Origin: Rosa chinensis
Lineage: Eukaryota; Streptophyta; Magnoliopsida; Rosales; Rosaceae
Reading direction: 5' to 3'
Length of the DNA stretch: 64,000 nt
Assembly (NCBI RefSeq): GCF_002994745.2
Contig: NC_037090.1
Location: 29,556,501 to 29,620,500 of the forward strand
Shown here: one piece after another, positions 32,842-46,001 of the stretch
Layout of the letters: each line of letters opens with the position of its first letter
Numbering within the stretch: the stretch's first letter is position 1
Position numbers and translations under genes: made by a program
Notes under the pieces: model-generated
The model's database searches: none
Seen by the model: the letters and a program-made list of their open reading frames with translations, nothing else
What the model was told of the DNA's origin: nothing

Positions 32842-35800
32842 TACATGGGACATGCAAATAAGGTACATAAAATGATAAATGATGAAACTAATTTTTAAAG
32901 CATACCTTAGCCCTCAAGGCTCGGAGTAATCCATCAGAATCCACCATGTTGTCCAGACAAGTCAGTGCAACTTTCAAGAGGTCCGGAACACAAACTTGGA
33001 CATGGGGACTCAAATTCTTGAACACGTCAGTGGTAGTATCTGGTGTTCGAGGATCTAAAGGAAGGAATTGAAGTTTGGCAACCTCCCTCAAAGCATCAAC
33101 ATAATGACCTAGTCTTGCCAACTTATGTATTGACAGTATGGCCTCAAGTTGTCTTAAAACAGTCTGCTGCTCTAAAACACTCTCCCTCTCTTGAAGACTG
33201 AAGGGTACATTCAAATGACTTTCATCAGCTAAATTGGATACACACTAAGCAGTGAAAATCCATTACCAATGCGAAATAATCCGAGAAAGGTAGTAAGAAT
33301 CGAAAAATCATCCAAAAACCGAAATGCACATACTGTGCAAAATAAGCATGACCATGTAAACACTGCAACATTCTGGACAGTTACTGCTAACACATTGCTA
33401 ACTCTATGAAAGTGCCAAGGGAAGCTCTAATGCTAACTCAGTTATTCAAATAGGGTTTACTTATGATTAGTGATTCATACAATTCTCTCTAAAGTCTAAT
33501 AATAGATTACCAGACATCCTCTGTAGGAAGGTCTGTCCATTCTTCATATAGCAAGCATCTCACAATATTTAGGCATTGTTTAAACATTATTTAAACTTCA
33601 ATATAGCTAACATCAAGGCAAAAAGTAAATAAATAAGTAAAAAGAAGATGGTAGTGTCAACATACCTAACTTCAGATGAATATTTGTCCATCTCCAAGAT
33701 CTCATTTCCAGAATGAATGAGACCAGCAGTTCGACTCTCCCCATCCGATCTGCCACGTGACAAGGCACAAATTGCTTCTGAGAGGCACTTGTTAATGGTA
33801 TCCAATGCCATTGAGAATGCCCCTATTCGTTTCTGAATTTCTATGGACTGAATAAAATGAGAGGAGAACAGGATTAGTGCATCTAGGAGAATAGTTATTA
33901 ATGACAGCAAGAAGATGAGAGGGAACCATACATGAAACATCAAAACTATAACAACAAAGTGTCAAGTATTAAAAGTATTCAATATACTAAGCGTTCCACC
34001 GCAAATCTAATTGGGGTTTTTCAGGTAATTATAGAGCTCCCAAGAAATATTTTACACTTGATTGTAACCCTCCCCAACGAAAAAAATAAATATATCAATG
34101 GGGTCCAAATGTTTGCTCAAACAAGATGTCCAATTTGTAGTCATGTTTAAACTCAATGGAGCCCAAAAGGTCAAAACATGACCATAACACAACCCCAGTA
34201 TTACTAACACCTTTTTCCGACGGAAAAGGCACCAAAAGCCATACTTGAGTGGAAGAATATATTCCCTTTTCAGACCATTAAAGATCTAAGACTTTAATAC
34301 AGCTTCTGAAAAATTTGAAAGCATGGAGGTTAGGGAAAGAAGCATTACTTTTTCATACAACCCAGTTTCCTGACAATGGTGAGCGGCTTCAAGCAGAAAT
34401 TGTTGTCTTGCTTTTACATCAATCAAAAATCGTCTCAGTTCACCTTCTTCGCCAGCACCTCTTGAACCAAGCAAAAGATATACCCCACCATCCCGCAACA
34501 ATAGCTCTGTAAGTAGTTGCTTCAGCATCAAATTTCTTTGCCTTTGCTGATCCACATTACCTCTTCCAGACCATGACAAATGGCCACCACCAACTGCAGC
34601 AGCAGCCTGTGCATAATATTCTAATGCCATTGATAGATTACCAACACGTAAATATGCAGATCCATACTGCCTGATGATGCTAGATGCCTCTGCATAAGCA
34701 TCCATCACTCCCATCTTTTGTCCAGCTCCAGCACCTTCAGAAAGGACCCCATGGTCTGCTAACACAATTGATATGTGGGCAGCATCAATGTTGTATCCCT
34801 CGTCTCCAGATTCTTGAGACAAGTATACAACAGCTGGTATCAACTGGATGCTTAAAAGCAGAATGTATGGATATACCAGAGGGTCCTTTCCGTTTTTTGT
34901 GTAATATGATGGGTCAAATTTATTTAAGTAAGCCTGCAAATCTTCCAACGTGTATGGTACTAAGCTCTCATTCATAACAATGGATGTAGCTCCAACTGGG
35001 CAGTCTCTTACAGCTGACAATTTGAACCACAAGAAATCCTCTATAGTGTTGAAAAGAGTTGGTAGATCACGTAGCAGGCGGTCGATTTGCCTACGAGAAC
35101 CAGATATGAGAGCATACAGTAACAACTTTTTCTTGTCATATGCAGGTCGACCAGCACGATCACCAATTCTTAGAATTTTTTCACATTCCTCAGATGCCGC
35201 AGTTGCAATCTCGGCAGGCACCATGCCTCCAGTATTAATCCAGTCCGTGAGCTGTCCAAAACTGAAGTAATGACTAAGGCTATTCCATATATAGTAGTTT
35301 ATGCATATGGAAATTAGGGAAAAAATATTTACCAGAGGAGCAAAGTGGTTTGAAGCACGAGATGACAAAGCAACAGACCTTGCTTCATCATAATAGCCAG
35401 TTCTCATGCAAAAGTAGATCTGCCACATATAGAAGTGGTTACTCAGTTCCCTGATAATGTACCACAAGAGGAACAAATTGTTGAACAACACATTGTACTG
35501 AACAAATATGGGGACAGAAACGAAATTCGCAGCGGAAATTTAGACCAGTGGTATGTTCTGTTAAAATACTATTTTTCTGCTTTACACTTGCTTATATAAC
35601 AAGTTATCAAAATACCCAAATACGTAAATCTACTGCTTACTCCTTCTCCATCTTATAAAGAAGGTATGAATAAATTAATTGTCAGATCTCCCTCAGCAAA
35701 ACAAAAAGAAAATTTAAAAATTAAAAGGAGCCCAAACAATCTTGAGAAAGAAAGACAGAAAAACAACAAACCAAGAAAGAACACAGCTATGAATTGAATG

Positions 35801-38800
35801 AATCGCTTCATTAAGATAGCCTGGTGGTCCAGAAGGTAAAAAATTTCTAAGAGATTGTCCATCCCATATAACATTTACTTTGAAACTTGTAAGTCGAGAA
35901 TCTAGAGCATGTAGCTTCAGAAATGTAAAAGATTAAGAAGTAAAGACCTGCTGCCAAGTGGTATCAACAGGAGGCTGCCTCCGCGAATCGACTGCATCAA
36001 AATCTAGAACTCCATAATCTCTTAAACGAATCTGCAAAGAAACAAAATAGAACTGAGTTGCAAGATAAAAGATCTGGAAGGATACCATAACATGTAACAA
36101 CAAGCATGTTCTCAATGTTTAAACATGATTACAAACCCGAAGGAAGGCTCGAATTCTTTGTAAATTTCCAACAACCCCTCCAAGAGCAGCCTGCATGGAG
36201 ATGGAGAGATGACAATTAAGTTGTGCCCAAAGAGTACAAAGAAAATAAGGTACATCTTGCAGAAGTAAACTTTGTAAGGAAAAAGGAAACATTAAAGATT
36301 AGTAAATCCAAGAAACAGAGACACAACGTTGATAGGCCGATAAGATAGCACATAACCATTGTGAAGGGAACTCATTTTAGCAGATTTTTTTACGAATTAG
36401 GCAATTAGCCTACAAAACAAATTCTCTACCTGTGCAGGGTGACTTTGAATTGTATCCATGATGTATTTTTCATGCCCCCATTCCAGGTGGCGCCTTGCAC
36501 CAATAACTAATGACATCTTTTTTGAAACACTTCGTTGTATGGTTATATCTTCACTCAGCAACGTCTGTCAATAGATTGATATAGTCAAAAGCTGCTTATC
36601 TTATACACATAAAAGTCGCCAGCTCAGAAGAAATCATACATTTTACATTTTATAAAATAAGTGGATGATCAGAAGTTACCTGAAGAAGGTGCCATATCTT
36701 CTGCATGTTCACTGATTTTCCTCCAGATGCATGAAGGCCCAAACTTTCATACGCACCCTTGAAAGCTGTAGCGGGCTACGGAAAGTACAAATAAACACAA
36801 TCATTTCATAAGTATATCTAAATTCAGTCTTGTAGCATCCCCTTTCTACAAAATGACTATTGCCAAAGAAAATACAGCAAAAGGCCAAAGCCACCAAACA
36901 AAAGGTGGGTGACATTAGAAACCAGCACATATCTCACATACAGTATGCATGTGCTGGCAGTTGGATCAAGAGCACAGCATTTTCTTTTATGCTGTGATTA
37001 CAATTTAAAACAGCCAATTGAATTATTTTTTCCCCCTTTTCTTTCATACCCAGAAAAGCCCACAGATAAGGGTTCAAAACTGTTCCAGCTGATGATCACA
37101 GAATTCTCTTAAGCTAAAAAGAAACAAGCTCACCTTAAAAGGTAAACTGCGCTGCCTTGCGTTGTTGAGATTCTTTACAACTTCCGCATAAACAGAGGCT
37201 TTTCTCTCAAGGATGGGCTTGCTATCTAGGGGTACAAGCTCCATGCTAGATGGACCAGATGAAACATGAGGGCTGGAAGCAATGGATGCTACTTGACCAG
37301 GACGACTACCACCGCTGACAGTATAAGTCACATTAGTCCTGGGTAATGTTGAAATCTGGCTTAAGCTTTGAAGGAAATCACGTTTTTCCATCTGCCAATC
37401 CTCCTGCCAAATATCAATTTTCACCAACAATGAATGTTGAAAATAGAATGAAATCATAAGCTCAACTATGATTTTCAAACACCATCATCTCCATTAACTT
37501 TTTCCTTCTCTATGGAATTTTTTTTTTTTTTAACAATAATAAAGGTCACAGGAATACCCTTTGACACTAAATCAGATTTGATGTCATCCATAAAAATAAA
37601 ATAAAAAATTACAAATAATAAACATGACGAGGGAAATTCATATGCTACTTCAAGGATAGCAATGCGTATTATATAGGTAATGAGAATGATCATACACAGA
37701 ATAGTATAAATCTATACACAGAAAATCCAGTCATAATGGCATCACAACAAGACCATTGAGTACACTAACCTCCAAAACTTTTAACATATGATCATTAAAG
37801 CTTCTAAGGTTATCCTTCTGAGCTTCTTGAACAGCTGAGACCATTGCCATTTCATGGACCTAAGGAGAAAAGAAGAATTATATACAATATGGTGAAGGTA
37901 ACATTATCAATCACAATGAAGTGCTACACGCATGCAGCTGAAAAGTGGATAAAAGCATTTTAAGGTACGCATAACACAAATTATTCCACTTATCAGGACA
38001 TTTGCTCATTAATCAACATAGACGTCAAAAGCATGTCTCTAAAGGCATTGTACGATATGCAAAATAAAGCAGCTCGTAAGATCATATTTACAAAACTTCA
38101 TCCAATTTTAGAACCCTCACTCTGACAGCACGATACATAGATATAGAAACAAAATTAAGAAAAGAAATCATAAACTCAATCTGTTCTAACATAGTCAACC
38201 ACTACTCTACAAAGGAGCATTGAAAAGGAAAATGTTACTAGATTACAAATAAAAGTCAGCTAAATTATCCCACATCATAAAATTTAGAGCTTTCTGTAAT
38301 ATCTATATTGAAAGTCAAAAGAGAAATCCTTCTAGTAAACTGTAACGTGTCTAACGGTAGCCCTTTCCTTCAATCATGTTATACTACACAGCTTAAAGCT
38401 AGCAATGATGTAAAATCATCTTTCAGCAGATCAAAGAGGACAAACTATTAAAATATGAGAGAAGCACATAGTAATCTGATCACATCATCATTAAAAAGTT
38501 TATAGTTAAAAATTTACCTGCTGCAGATAGTCTTCAATGCTCGTTGCTTCGGCAGGAAAAACATCCTCAAATGTTGTCTTCGAGTGTATAAAGAAAGGAA
38601 CAGATCGCCAAAAATAATTAGTGTGAAAGGTAAAGAAAGAGCAACGCATTTCAGACCCTAAGAAACAATTGTTCACTAAAGATATAGAGACCCAGAAAAT
38701 AAGAGAAAAGAAAGATTATGTAAAAGTAAAGCAATTCCAGTTAGAATATGAACTTGATTGAGTTGATCCAGAAACCGAGAGAAGCATGATTTACAAGTTA

Positions 38801-39577
38801 CAACTAGGCTGATATTATTGGAAACAAAGTATAAATGCCTTTTTCTGTTATCATTCATATGGAGATTCTCATAATATAGTTGTATGACGAAATTCTTTAG
38901 GAAGAACATGGCTTGATTAATTTGTTCTTCTCTCATAACGTATTTGTTCGTCACAATAATGTCTTGAGAGTTGAGAATGGGCAAGGTTTTAAAATGCAGG
39001 ATGCAAAGTGACTAATCAACTGTTTTGAGGCTGGACGCTCTATCATTACCTTCAATTCAAAAGACTTAAGGTCTCGTGCAAGCTGCTCTGCGTTTAGACC
39101 CTCACGAGCAAGAAGCCTGCAATGTATTGATATGGATTAGTGAACACATATACTTCCTAAAAATGAATAGCAGAAACGGCACTTCCAATATTTAAGACAG
39201 GTCTGAACCTCCAAGCAATTCAAAGTTCCAATTTACTAGTTTTGTATGTTTCATTGTTTTGTGAGCAACCCGATGAAGTAAAGTAAAATTATCAATAACA
39301 TAAGAGCTTTATTTCGCAAAGCATAATATATTTTGAGGCAGTAATCATTCCGGTACCTCGTGGCAGCAATGGATTGTTGAGGAGCCTCATTTCGAAGAGT
39401 TTTCGCCTTGAGCTTCTTAGATAATGTTTCCAACTGGTCCAAATTTCTCTGAAACACCAAACAGAAAATGAATTCAGATATGGCCTAGATCTCTGTTTGC
39501 TCAACTAGCGCAAGTGAAGCAAAAATCCAAACGGATAAACATGGACTTGTCTTTCAATTAGAGGCACGCAGCTGTAA

Positions 39578-39615
<38 letters not shown>

Positions 39616-39844
39616 CAACAACCTAAAGAGTCAATTGAACAATGCCTAAGCTGAAAACCTAGCATTCAGTTTCTGGTGGAGCTGAATTTAGCAAACGGGA
39701 ACGGAAAAAGTGAAGAGATGAAAAAGGAGAGGAGGAGAAAACCTGAAGAGGGGGAAACTGAGCGGAGGGAGCGGCTTGTTCGAGAAGCTTGGTGGAGGAG
39801 TGGAGGAGATCGGTCCAGCTGCTCAGATTTTGATCGGTCGCCAT
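32264..39844 (-). CDS. NUP93A: Nuclear pore complex protein NUP93 (Nic96 family)
   Basis: Fifteen minus-strand exons join in frame: 39743-39844, 39357-39448, 39050-39116, 38518-38577, 37770-37859, 37134-37403, 36680-36775, 36430-36564, 36137-36190, 35948-36031, 35333-35419, 34349-35251, 33666-33847, 32906-33197 and 32264-32341. They total 2592 nt, or 863 aa. All introns are GT-AG. The protein starts MATDQNLSSWTDLLHSSTKL, has LLAREGLNAEQLARDLKSFE and the Nic96-family core (GRPAYDKKKLLLYALISGS, IEDFLWFKLSAVR, KDPLVYPYILLLSIQLIPAV), and ends RNWPRDLYEKLARSL. NUP93 is a largely helical linker of the inner ring of the nuclear pore, joining the scaffold to the central FG nucleoporins. The length matches plant NUP93. 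There is no break, so it is probably functional. A versus B paralogue cannot be settled here. Confidence 0.96.
32811..32837. repeat. (GA)n microsatellite
   Basis: A GA run in the last intron of NUP93. Confidence 0.92.
39582..39613. repeat. (GA)n microsatellite
   Basis: A GA run in the first intron of NUP93. Confidence 0.93.
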
Positions 39845-40298
39845 GGCATTTAGCTCTCAATTCTGAAAGAGAGGGAAAAGGGTTTAAGAGCTCAAAGCCC
39901 TAACGCCTTTTAAATTCCAGCGCAGACTGCAGAGCCACGCTACCCTTTCCCCCTTCGTTTTTTTGGGAACAATTGCTTCTTTTTTTCTTTTTTGTGGTAG
40001 AAATAGAATGGAGGCAAAAGCCCAAACAGAGATATGGAACACTAAACAAAATTTAAGTCTGACAATACCAACTTTAAATCTAGGAATTGAGTTCAAAAAT
40101 TTCTTCGATGAGATTTTTTTATATTTTAAAATTTTATGGGTATTTAATTAGGGCTTGCCTTCGAGCGGTTTTGCTTAGAGGCGAGACAATGGTGGCTTTC
40201 AGCTTCGGATCTGATCTCGTTGCAGCGAAGTAATTGACGATTCTATCGCCTCTGAAATATACTAGAGAACCTGGTAGGCCAAAATTCTCAAAAAACAA
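39845..40298. promoter_or_regulatory. NUP93 5' flank / promoter region
   Basis: Upstream of the minus-strand NUP93 start. The first 60 bases are GA-rich on the plus strand, as in a 5' UTR. A phrase near 40165-40235 (ACAATGGTGGCTTTCAGC...) opens a short plus-strand frame that ends after 14 codons and is not called. The LTR element inserted about 455 bp upstream of the NUP93 start codon could affect its regulation (inference). Confidence 0.45.
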
Positions 40299-40303
40299 GG
40301 AAC

Positions 40304-40467
40304 TGTTATAAAGTAGGGAGAAGATATAGAGAGAATAGTAGGGAGGAAGTAGAAGTGTTCTCATTCAGTCTCATTAGCCTCCTTTATATAGAGGTAGAGT
40401 TTGCATCAAAGTACATAACTAATGAGTATTTACGTGGACAGCCATATAAATAATAATATTTACAACA
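40304..40467 (-). repeat. LTR (3' LTR of the minus-strand element)
   Basis: Starts TGTTATAAAGTAGGG and ends ATTTACAACA. The minus-strand purine tract abuts its inner edge. Confidence 0.97.
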
Positions 40468-40482
40468 CTCCCCCTTGGATGT
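40468..40482 (-). promoter_or_regulatory. Polypurine tract of the LTR element
   Basis: On the minus strand the sequence entering the LTR is CCAAGGGGGAG, the expected plus-strand primer site. It fixes the element's orientation. Confidence 0.75.
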
Positions 40483-40616
40483 CCACTAATGAATGATGAT
40501 ATTGGACGCGCTTATTGTTGCCTCATTAAAAACCTTGCCAGGTAACAAAAACCCAGTGGGACAAAAATAACCCTGGTCGAAGGACAAAAAGAGCACAACG
40601 CGCATATGTCCTAGGT

Positions 40617-43600
40617 AGCATGCTTCTGGATGCTCCCCTGATGAGAATCTTCCCTTGATTGTTGCAAGCCTTAATTATGTATGCGATAAGCTACATGTAC
40701 CATGTATAGTGGTTTGATGTGTCTATCACTGAAGTGAGACCATGTGTGCTTTGCATATAGGGGCTCATCACAAATTTTCATACCTGTAAAGTTTAAGCAA
40801 TACCAACAAAGCTAGACGATTTTCAATAAATCTTACCTCAGATAATAAGGTTAGAAACAATCTCATACGCTCAAATTCATTCACTGAGTAATAGCTAAAC
40901 AATATAAAGAAATTGACACATTTAACTTTGTATAGCTTAAAACATTGAAAATCATTATGGCATGCCTAGCCATACACATCAATATCTTTGTGTATTGATA
41001 TGTCTCATATAAGCTCTTCAAGAGCTCTAAATAATTCATAACTTTGCGAAAGTTAGAATATGTTGCAACATTATAATCATAATTCGAATTTGATAGTAGT
41101 CTCGTCATAGTACTCATTAAGGCAATTTAGATCTCGTTGACTAGAACGAAATGAGTACATATGAGCTAGCTTTAGACTCTTTGATTCCATGAGTGAGCTT
41201 CAGGCTCTTTCAACCTTTCATGGACTTGCATTTGAATCATTCATGTATTTGAATCCCTTGAGGATTTGATAAGAAATACACTTATTATGACACTTTGCTT
41301 TTGAGATTTTGCTTTTAGCAATGTGTCTTCACAATATACGATGACAAAGTGCCATAAATCTCTCGTCAATATAACAGCTATATGTAACACTGTACTTATA
41401 GAAAATTGTCATTCATATAAGGGAAAATATTCATAATCTCATGTCTCTATAAATAGACATTGTGTCATAGTGATTTATCTTCACTTATGATAAATACCCT
41501 TTTGTAACTTGTAGGGTTAGAGGTCCAAGTATTTCATCACGTTTCAAATATTGAATTTCATTGGAATTGCCTCTTTCCAATTTGGCCAATAATATACTTT
41601 GTCGACATTTATGGTGAAACGTGGTATAGCGTCCATACAGCCCTTAAAGATTTTTGGTAGCTACCAAATGTAAATTATCATCGATGATCAACAATCATAG
41701 ATCCCACACATTCTTATATGCATGCATTAGCTATAATAAGCTTATTGATATTGGGTACCCATGCCACTTCTGGGGCATACATTGTCGCTTATAGGACAAT
41801 CATCTCTCATAGATGAATTATGTAGCGAATGTGGATCTTTTTACTTATAATCTCATATAGAGCATTATAGGGCTTGTATAATCTTCCATATTTTGGGAAT
41901 TTAAAACTTTAGACCTGATGGATACAATCCACACAAATTGACGCCGTTATTCAAATGACAGTAGTCTTTCCTCCCCCTAACGGCGGGAAGACTGTCTTAT
42001 TATAACCATGCTCAAAAGATGCATTCAAAAATCTATCACTTTCTTTGGAGTGAAGGTGTTCATTAGCTGGTGGCGAACTCAAACCAAGTTTTAGGTCAAA
42101 AATGTTTTGTCCATTAGCATCAACCATATTGATTTATCATTGTATCACTACGACATCATTTCCGAATGGCGTACTTACACCCTCTGTATGTGTAGCCATA
42201 TTAGGAGATGTGATATTGTTTAATGACATTCTCTTCAGGAGAACCATGTCAATTGGATACATTTGCATCCTACAAATCAAATGGAGTCTACATTGTTTGT
42301 ATTAATATAGTTGGTCTCAAGGACTTTAACCCAAGCAGTTGCCTTTGCATTTAGCATATAATTTTGTCACTTTCTTTTATCAATTCACTAGTTTTGATAT
42401 TTCTCAAAGTCAAAATGAGACGGTGGATAAATATCTCACACCAATTCATATCGTTCTTCAGGAACAATATTTCTCCCCCTCATTGCAGGAGGATTGTCTC
42501 ATTAAAGTGACAACTCGCAAATATGTAAATAAACAATTTGCTTGTGAGTAAGATTAGCAATCATCAAACTTGTAAGTGATTCCATGCAACATGGTAGACA
42601 AAAGATGAAGTAACCGGTCATGCCAAAATAGTGTATTTGGTTCAAGGAACTTCAGGTTCATGACATCATATGCCTTAATTTACTGCAGAAAATTCGATAC
42701 AGTATATATCCGACGGCATAAAGTCTTCTCCAACCATATAATAAGCAAATAATAATGCAACAATATTTCAAATTCGGTAACATGATAGTAGCTCATTTGG
42801 AGCCATAGATCAAGATCTACAACTCTTGATATGGTTGTTACCTTAGCTTCAGTAAACATTAATTGTGAAATACTGATAATTGGAATGGACCAACTTCATT
42901 TTGAACTACTGGCCAAAATGATATACTCGAAAATTTCGAGTTAAAGACTACAATCCATAATAAAAGAGTAACTTTATTACATGGAGAACCTCAAGTTCAC
43001 TGTCATGTATATATTTGTGTAGTCATAAAGAGGAGGGACTTCAAGCCCTCATATAATTGGAGATCCAAGAAACTTCAGGTTTCAATTTTTTTTTCAATTT
43101 ATAACAACCTCTTAAGGAACATCAGGTTCCTAGATAATCGGATTAAGGAACATTTAGTTTCAATGGGGACTTAGAGGTTACAATAAATCTGAGGAATAAC
43201 ACAATAGTGCTTTCAACTTTGCTTATTGTAAGCAAAAGACATCAGGCATGTGAGATGAATCTCAATGTTCTTACTAGTCAATGCAATTTAATTTGACCAG
43301 TGCCCTTTCGAAAGTGGCTTGATAATCATCGACCATATAGTGTACCATAGGCGACACACACCCAATTTACAATTTCCTCACATATGTGGATGTTAGGACA
43401 ATATTTACATTGACTCCTGATTTTTCTCTTGCCATGATCCACTTCTGGTGGCATTTCATGGTATAGCCATGTCAATCGGCTTTCTTACTATACAATGAGA
43501 TCTATGAGACGGGGAGATTATACATCTCTAGTAATATTGGAGGCACAGAATGCAAAGGGACAATAATGTGTGCTCTTCTGGAGCCATCAATCAGATATGT

Positions 43601-45110
43601 AAGATCTGATATGATTGTTATATTAGCCTCATAAGCATAACCATGCATAAAACTGCATTGCCTGAAAGTCACTCAAAATATAAGTTTGAAAATGACAGAA
43701 ATCAAATTTGTAAGAATTGAACAGTGGATCTCATAGGATATACACGATGCTTCTGGTCCGTGTTATACAGGTAAAACATGACGTTTAATTATTGTGTTGT
43801 TGTTTGATGTAGATTAACATCAAATGCATTTTGAACTTCTAGCCAAAATAATATACTCGAAATGTCGAGTTCAAACTTCATGACCTTAACTTATGAGTGA
43901 AGGACTTTAGATGGTCATCTAGTTAGTTTGATCATTGAGGAACTTCAAGTCCTCATGTAATTAAGGATCAAGGAACTACAAGTTCTGATCTCTTTTGATT
44001 ACAAAATTCATGATCACAAATTTAGGGTATACTCATACTCATTCGTCATAAACCAACAGTAAAATATCTGCTTACTTTTAAATTGGTGTCAATATAATTC
44101 CCTCAAAACTTCAGGTTTGAGGTTGACCGAGATTAAAACTCTTCGATAAATTGTCCATATATCCACTCGAAACTTAAGGCTCGAGTCTGCACAATTAGAA
44201 CTTCAGGTTCTAAGGTGGAATGCTTTAAGCAGGCATAAAGAAGAATATATCAATCGACATATGAAAATTTACTCGAAACTTCTAGTTCGAGTTGACATAA
44301 AGTCAAATAAACTATGAATGAATTGTATGTGTAATCGAAGCTTCAGGTTCGAATATTTTTTTTTCTATGAACTGCAAGTTCTAAAATTTCGTAATTTGAA
44401 CTTCGGGTTCAAATAAATTTGATGCTCGAAACTTCAGGCTCGAGGTGACTAAAGTGAAGCTTCAAGTTCACTTTTAACTAATTTATATTTTACACTCAAA
44501 GCTTCGGGTTTGAGTTTTACTGTTAGAACTTCAGGTTCTACTATGAAATTTTGAACTTCTGGTTCAAAAATATTACACTCAAAATTCATATGTTCGAGGT
44601 ATAGGACTGCTGGTCCGTATGAGTAACAAAAAAAAAATTATTTAAAAGATAAGTACTGTAATGAAAGTACATAACAAAATAGAAAAATTGCCGGGAAGAA
44701 AAATAAATAGATAAACTATGCAATAAAATTAATTGTGGAAACTTCTGGTTCCATTAATGAAGAAAATACACAGAACTTCTGGTCTGCTTCACTTCACAAA
44801 ATGATAATTTTTTTTTTCTCTAATCACACAAGAACATAATTTTATCTTGTGGAGAACGTAGCTTCTAGCTTTACATTCAAAATTGAACTTCAAATTCACA
44901 TTGTCGTGCGGAGGAGGGAACCCCAATACCCAAACATTTTGAGGAACTTCCGGCCCTCTTATAATTATTGGGGATAAAAAAATATGTGAGTTCATATACC
45001 CAATTATATAACTCTAAGGATCTTCTGGCCCTCGTAATTGTATAAATTTATGAGACTTCATATCGCAATTTTTCCACTACACAATCTTTGAGGAACTTCA
45101 GGCCCTCGTG
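40617..45110 (-). repeat. Array of covarying mini-hairpins with constant loop ACTTC[A/T]GG
   Basis: About 30 short imperfect palindromes. The loop is nearly constant on the plus strand (A/G-CTTC-A/T-GG, or core TTCAG/TTCTG) while stems vary and stay complementary. Examples: 44101-44122 CCTCAAA/TTTGAGG; 44195-44213 TTAGAAC/GTTCTAA; 44271-44292 ACTCGAA/TTCGAGT; 44394-44414 ATTTGAAC/GTTCAAAT; 44451-44474 AAAGTGAA/TTCACTTT; 44494-44515 ACTCAAA/TTTGAGT; 44550-44568 TTTGAAC/GTTCAAA; 43936-43955 TGAGGA/TCCTCA; 42897-42920 CATTTTG/CAAAATG; 41761-41778 ATGCC/GGCAT; 40617-40634 AGCAT/ATGCT. Density is highest at 42.6-45.1 kb. Other perfect palindromes without this loop also occur, such as 41012-41026 and 41653-41668. 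In element sense the loop is CC[A/T]GAAGT. Confidence 0.85.
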
Positions 45111-46001
45111 TAATCATATAAAGAAAATATTTTGATCGCATTTAATTTACAATGGTCATTGAAATCCGTCTATGAGCAATAAAATCATATCATACGTCCT
45201 TTCCTTTTGAGCATACTTATGCACATAATCGCAGGATTGTATAACCTGGATATCAAAAAAATATTGATCCGCCTTTGGGAGTTACTGATCCTGCCATAAA
45301 TTGAATCAACATAGATAGTGGTCATCACTCTCACCACGTCAAGATTGCTTCTCATATTAATCAATTCATAAATACATGTGCAGATGACAACATAAGGCAT
45401 ATACTAATACTTGTAATCATGAAATATATGACGAATCAGGATTGATGCCTAACGACAATTGAGGGAAACACACAAAAAAATTTATGAGTGTATACTGACA
45501 AAAAAAAAACCCCCAGAAAATGCTATTAAATAGACAAGTAAAAACTAATGCCTCTATTGCACCTTATGGGATAATACGTTGAGTTTTGGTTGCAAAACCA
45601 AAAATAAAGGAGAGAGGCATGATTATTGACAAAAAAAAAATTGAGATTGTTAGAAAGGAAAACGGGTATGATTCTATTTGCGTGATCAACCAAAACTTTC
45701 AGCAATTATACTCATATATGAGAAAAAGAACATATGTATATCAGTATATAAAGCAGGAATTGATGGCACCGTAATGATTATATATAAGATTAAAGCATAG
45801 ATCATAGATCATGAAATAAACTCATGAAATAAAGCAGGAATTGATGTCACCTTAAGAAATAAACTGATATGCATAAATGACATAGATCATGAATAAACTC
45901 ATAGATCATAAGTTATAGTTAATAGCAACAACGTTGCACCATAAACTCGTAGATCATCATAGAGTTTTCAAAAAAAATAATAGCAGAGCGTGCTGATAAC
46001 G

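Noticed and set aside
35800..35880. Minus-strand phrase VNVIWDGQSLRNFLPSGPPG as an additional NUP93 exon
   Set aside because: Exons on either side join in phase without it (…DTTWQQ then IYFCMRTGYYDEAR) and the total length already matches the family.
42600..45110. Regularly recurring short repeats with variable flanks, superficially CRISPR-like
   Set aside because: The variable parts are the two complementary stem arms around each constant core, spacing is irregular, and the sequence lies in a plant LTR element. It is not a CRISPR array.
42600..45110. Hairpin cores read as a repeated peptide on the minus strand
   Set aside because: Spacing between cores does not keep a reading frame and no open frame covers more than a few copies.
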